This document shows, in pieces, positions 60,901-64,000 of a DNA stretch of 64,000 nt. Every line of letters starts with the position of its first letter. The first letter of the stretch is position 1. This DNA is from Anthopleura xanthogrammica (Eukaryota; Cnidaria; Anthozoa; Actiniaria; Actiniidae). The DNA is taken from the NCBI GenBank assembly GCA_964019055.1, contig OZ025208.1, positions 11,383,597 to 11,447,596 on the forward strand. Direction: 5' to 3'. The position numbers and the translations under genes were made by a program. Under the pieces are notes generated by a model. The model was not told the DNA's origin, did no database searches, and worked only from the letters and a program-made list of their open reading frames with translations.

Positions 60901-61839
60901 TAGCTCTTATTCCAGATCCGCGTCCGTAGTTTTGATGGGCAGCGATTTCGTATATTAGCATAGGTGAGAGCGAGGCTATCGGGTCGAGCTTCCCAGGAGA
61001 TTACTTGAAGAACTATATAGATTTTTACAACATTATTAAACTTTAGATTTAATATCAATAGTTTGCTTAAATCTTATCAAAAAACACCATGGTTAGACAC
61101 TGTATAGCCTTTGGTTGTACTAGCCGAAGTTTAAAAGAAGATTGTCGTGGACTTAAATGACATTCGTTGTCGCTTTCGAACAAAGATCTTCTCCAGAAAT
61201 GGCTGATGAAAATCCGAAGAAAGAACACTCTTGTGAGCAACAATTCTTATCTATGCAGCAAGCATTTTGAGCCTGAATGCTTCCTAAAGTCTCTAGGAGG
61301 ACAACGAATGCGATTGAAACCGGATTCTATTCCTACGAAGCTTATTTTCTCCTCTGAAAAGCCACAGAGGAAAAGACCATATGAATAACGAACTGCAACA
61401 ACAACAACACAGAGGGAAAAAAGTAAAGCTGCAAAGTCCCTTCATGTGAGTGAGGATACGACTGTTGATATTAACCTCATTGATAATTATGAAAATGAAA
61501 AACTAAAGAGCATCAAAAACACAGATCCAATCGTATTCGAAGATCCACACGTCCGTGAAAACGAAAAACTTGTGGAGGACCTCAAATTAGCCATTCCTTT
61601 AGCCTTTCCTTCGTTATGTCACGCGGACATTTACCGCTTACTAGTTTGACCTTTTCTTCCGCTGATAAAAACGCTGATTTGGGAAATATTTTGAAATTTT
61701 CGACGCTCATTCTAGTCTTGACTATATTTCTTCTTGTAATCTCCCGGGAAACTCGACCCGATAGCCTCGCTCTCACCTACGCTAATATACGAAACCGCTG
61801 CCCATCAAAACTATGGACGCGGATCTGGAATAAGAGCTA
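60901..61839 (+). mobile_element. THAP-domain transposon remnant with about 100-bp inverted ends
   Basis: TAGCTCTTATTCCAGATCCG at the left and its reverse complement at the right extend about 100 bp each with few mismatches. The flanks (CACAAACTAA | TTGGCAATTTT) are contiguous in the two other copies (CACAAGCTAATTGGCAATTTT), so 939 bp were inserted. Inside, from ATG 61089, a THAP-type C2CH zinc finger is readable (MVRHCIAFGC...YLCSKHFEPECF, ending about 61382), broken by an in-frame TGA at 61158 and a stop soon after the domain. THAP fingers are the DNA-binding part of P-type transposases. No catalytic domain remains. Confidence 0.82.
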
Positions 61840-61864
61840 TTGGCAATTTTTCAATAGAAATGTA

Positions 61865-63345
61865 ATATATAGATTTAGGCACTGCCTAAAAGCGGAGCTC
61901 CTATAAATAGTATATTTAGTGCTAAAAACGTGACAATTGTGTGACGCGGCATAACGCTGGTTATAGCGTTACCACTTCGTTTGATTTTACCAGAATCCAG
62001 GAGGAAAAACTAAAAGAAAAAACATTATTTTTGCCTTCAAAAGCATTAGAAAACTTTTCAATTCGAAGAATAATAATTGTAGATTGTAGAACATATGAAT
62101 ACGTGTATAGAACAAAGGATTTTATTTAGCAAATCTTAGTAATCAAAGTTGTAAGTTTTTTAGGTGGAAAGTGAACTACACTGAAAATTGTCGAAAAATA
62201 TTACTGATAAGCTTAAGCTTACATTCACTTAAACTTCACATGTAAAAAGAGACATATTCATTAATGCAAGATAATAATTTTCTTTGGTAGTAAGTTGGTC
62301 TTTGAAAAGTGTTTTTTTAGATTTATTCTTAACTTTATTATCGAGCGAAATATCTTACAAAAACATAAGCTTATCCATAAAAAAAAACAAGCTCATCATT
62401 TTTGCGATTGTGTAATAGTAATAGCTGGAAAAGCCCGATAAATAGCAAATATTTGGTGTGATATGTATTCCTTTTTCATATTTCATTCAACATTAAAATA
62501 AATTATCTATAAAAATGTCAAAATATTCATATGATTATGAAACTGGAATTTTGTTTTGACTTCGCGTGAGGTTCGCTGGCCGTCAAATATATTTTTTCAA
62601 AGAACCAAGTCATTTTACTAAGTCTTAGCCTTTTTTTCTTGAAATGGGATCAAAAACAAAAAATCAAAGCTTCAAATATCGCTTTTTTGGTTCACAAGTA
62701 ATGAAGAAAAAGATGATAAAAATCTAGAATGCAGTAAAAACGACAAACTATCCAAGTTTTTCTGACAATGTTTGCCGAACCAACGTCCTTGGCTTGTCTG
62801 AGAGTTTCTTCAGCTAGTTTACATATTTCTTGTCGATTTTTTACGAAATATTAGTTAAAATTAATGAATTTACCTTCTATGAAGTGTTTTCTACGGAACT
62901 GAAAAATCATTCTTGCAGTATAATCAGGTTTTTCTGGTCTACAGGCCACTTTTTCTCTCACTGAAGTTTCAGTCACGCAACTTCATCGTAAGATTAAGAA
63001 TCTTCCCTCGCTTTCCCTCGCTAAATCTTCTTTAGCAAGTCGCTAAAGTCGAAAAATTGTTTTTGTTCACTTTAAGACAGACATTACTTCGATTAAACGT
63101 ATTTTTCGCATTGCAAAAATAAGAAAAAATACTTCTTGATCCATCTTTGACTACATTATTGCAATTTTTCTGTGTATTTGTGAGTAAGCAAAGCGCGCGG
63201 GAACCCTGTGCAAAGTGGTACATGGACGGACGTATGTATGTACGGACAAATCAAGCCATGAAAAATCAACTCGATGGGTTACCATTTTTTCTTAAGTATG
63301 GTGCACCGCTCGCGAGGGCCTTCGGCCCGCGCGGGAGCTCCGCTG
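61865..63345. other. Second insertion in the third flank copy, about 1.48 kb
   Basis: The left flank AATAGAAATGTA and right flank CAAAGAAAAAAGAGC are adjacent in the copy at 36420-36440. An 11-bp inverted pair (AGCGGAGCTCC at 61891, GGAGCTCCGCT at 63334) lies near the ends, and a palindromic GGGCCTTCGGCCC is near the right end. AT-rich, no recognisable coding exon. Confidence 0.6.
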
Positions 63346-63356
63346 CAAAGAAAAAA

Positions 63357-63806
63357 GAGCATGGAGGGTAGTGTTTGCCCTTCAATGAAGGTTGGTAATG
63401 AGATTCATGAGATGCATTCAGCTGGATGATAGAGCATGGAGGGTAGTGTTTGCCCTTCACTGAAGACTGGTAATGAGATTCATGAGATGCATTCAGCTGG
63501 ATGATAGAGCATGGAGGGTAGTGTTTGCCCTTCACTGAAGACTGGTAATGAGATTCATGAGATGCATTCAGCTGGATGATAGAGCATGGAGGGTAGTGTT
63601 TGCCCTTCACTGAAGACTGGTAATGAGATTCATGAGATGCATTCAGCTGGATGATAGAGCATGGAGGGTAGTGTTTGCCCTTCACTGAAGACTGGTAATG
63701 AGATTCATGAGATGCATTCAGCTGGATGATAGAGCATGGAGGGTAGTGTTTGCCCTTCACTGAAGACTGGTGATGAGATTCATGAGATACATTCAGCTGG
63801 ATGATA
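63357..63806 (+). repeat. 75-bp satellite array, about six units
   Basis: Same unit as at 49505-50609. It ends at GGATGATA and jumps straight to CTGTAACTAGTACCC, skipping the SINE-bearing segment present in the other two copies. Confidence 0.94.
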
Positions 63807-64000
63807 CTGTAACTAGTACCCGACAAAATATTAAAGAAATGATAAAAACTGGAGATGATGGGATTTTTGAGATAATCTTAAATGTATTGAGCGCTGTAGA
63901 AAATAGATCGTAGACACATTGAAATCATTTTATGAGAGCGATTAATCTAAATCTAAATTTTCGCGTAAATTTTTAATGACCAGTCCCATCATCACGTTTC
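63807..64000. other. End of third flank copy
   Basis: Collinear with 36725-36900 and 50760-50945 (GTAACTAGTACCCGACAAAA, GTATTGAGCGCTGTAG). Another PAN gene of this series would be expected to the right of the window (inference). Confidence 0.8.

Overview
The window looks like a stretch of animal nuclear genome, most likely an anthozoan cnidarian (a stony coral or a relative). It is AT-rich, has many short phase-1 introns with GT..AG borders, is packed with microsatellites, minisatellites and foldback elements, and encodes mosaic extracellular proteins (MANSC, EGF, Ig, PAN/apple, fibrinogen-like, discoidin, TLDc). The species assignment is inference; no marker gene fixes it. No bacterial gene, CRISPR array or complete transfer RNA was found.

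Layout, left to right. (1) 1-7753 (+): 3' part of a single-pass membrane protein gene: MANSC, a histidine-rich segment, three EGFs, Ig, three calcium-type EGFs, transmembrane helix, short tail. (2) 9439-14191 (+): a complete gene for a secreted protein with four MANSC domains. (3) 16811-25293 (+): three paralogous genes for secreted PAN-EGF-TLDc proteins; the last two are a tandem duplicate. (4) 26699-49237 (+): a repeated gene pair. Each pair is a PAN-EGF-fibrinogen gene (26699, 38037) followed by satellite DNA and a PAN-EGF-EGF-EGF-discoidin gene (32751, 46112). The two discoidin genes encode proteins that appear to differ at one residue. (5) 52212-56932 (+): a chimeric gene whose signal peptide, PAN and EGF match the fibrinogen genes but whose C-terminus is TLDc. 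(6) 58472-60110 (-): an Ig-Ig-discoidin gene, 5' incomplete. (7) 60322-64000: a third, broken copy of the discoidin gene's last exon and 3' flank, split by three insertions, one carrying a decayed THAP domain.

The central observation is a modular gene factory. All seven PAN genes share the order signal peptide, PAN, one EGF, and the intron after that EGF is phase 1 in every one. The tail after that point is TLDc, fibrinogen or discoidin. Tandem duplication plus joining at this phase-1 intron explains the array. Extracellular TLDc domains are unusual, and the two fibrinogen copies differ almost only in the presumed ligand-binding face. A recognition, adhesion or skeletal-matrix role is plausible but is inference.

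Because the segments are duplicated, one copy serves as the empty site for the other. This dates and delimits several insertions and expansions precisely.
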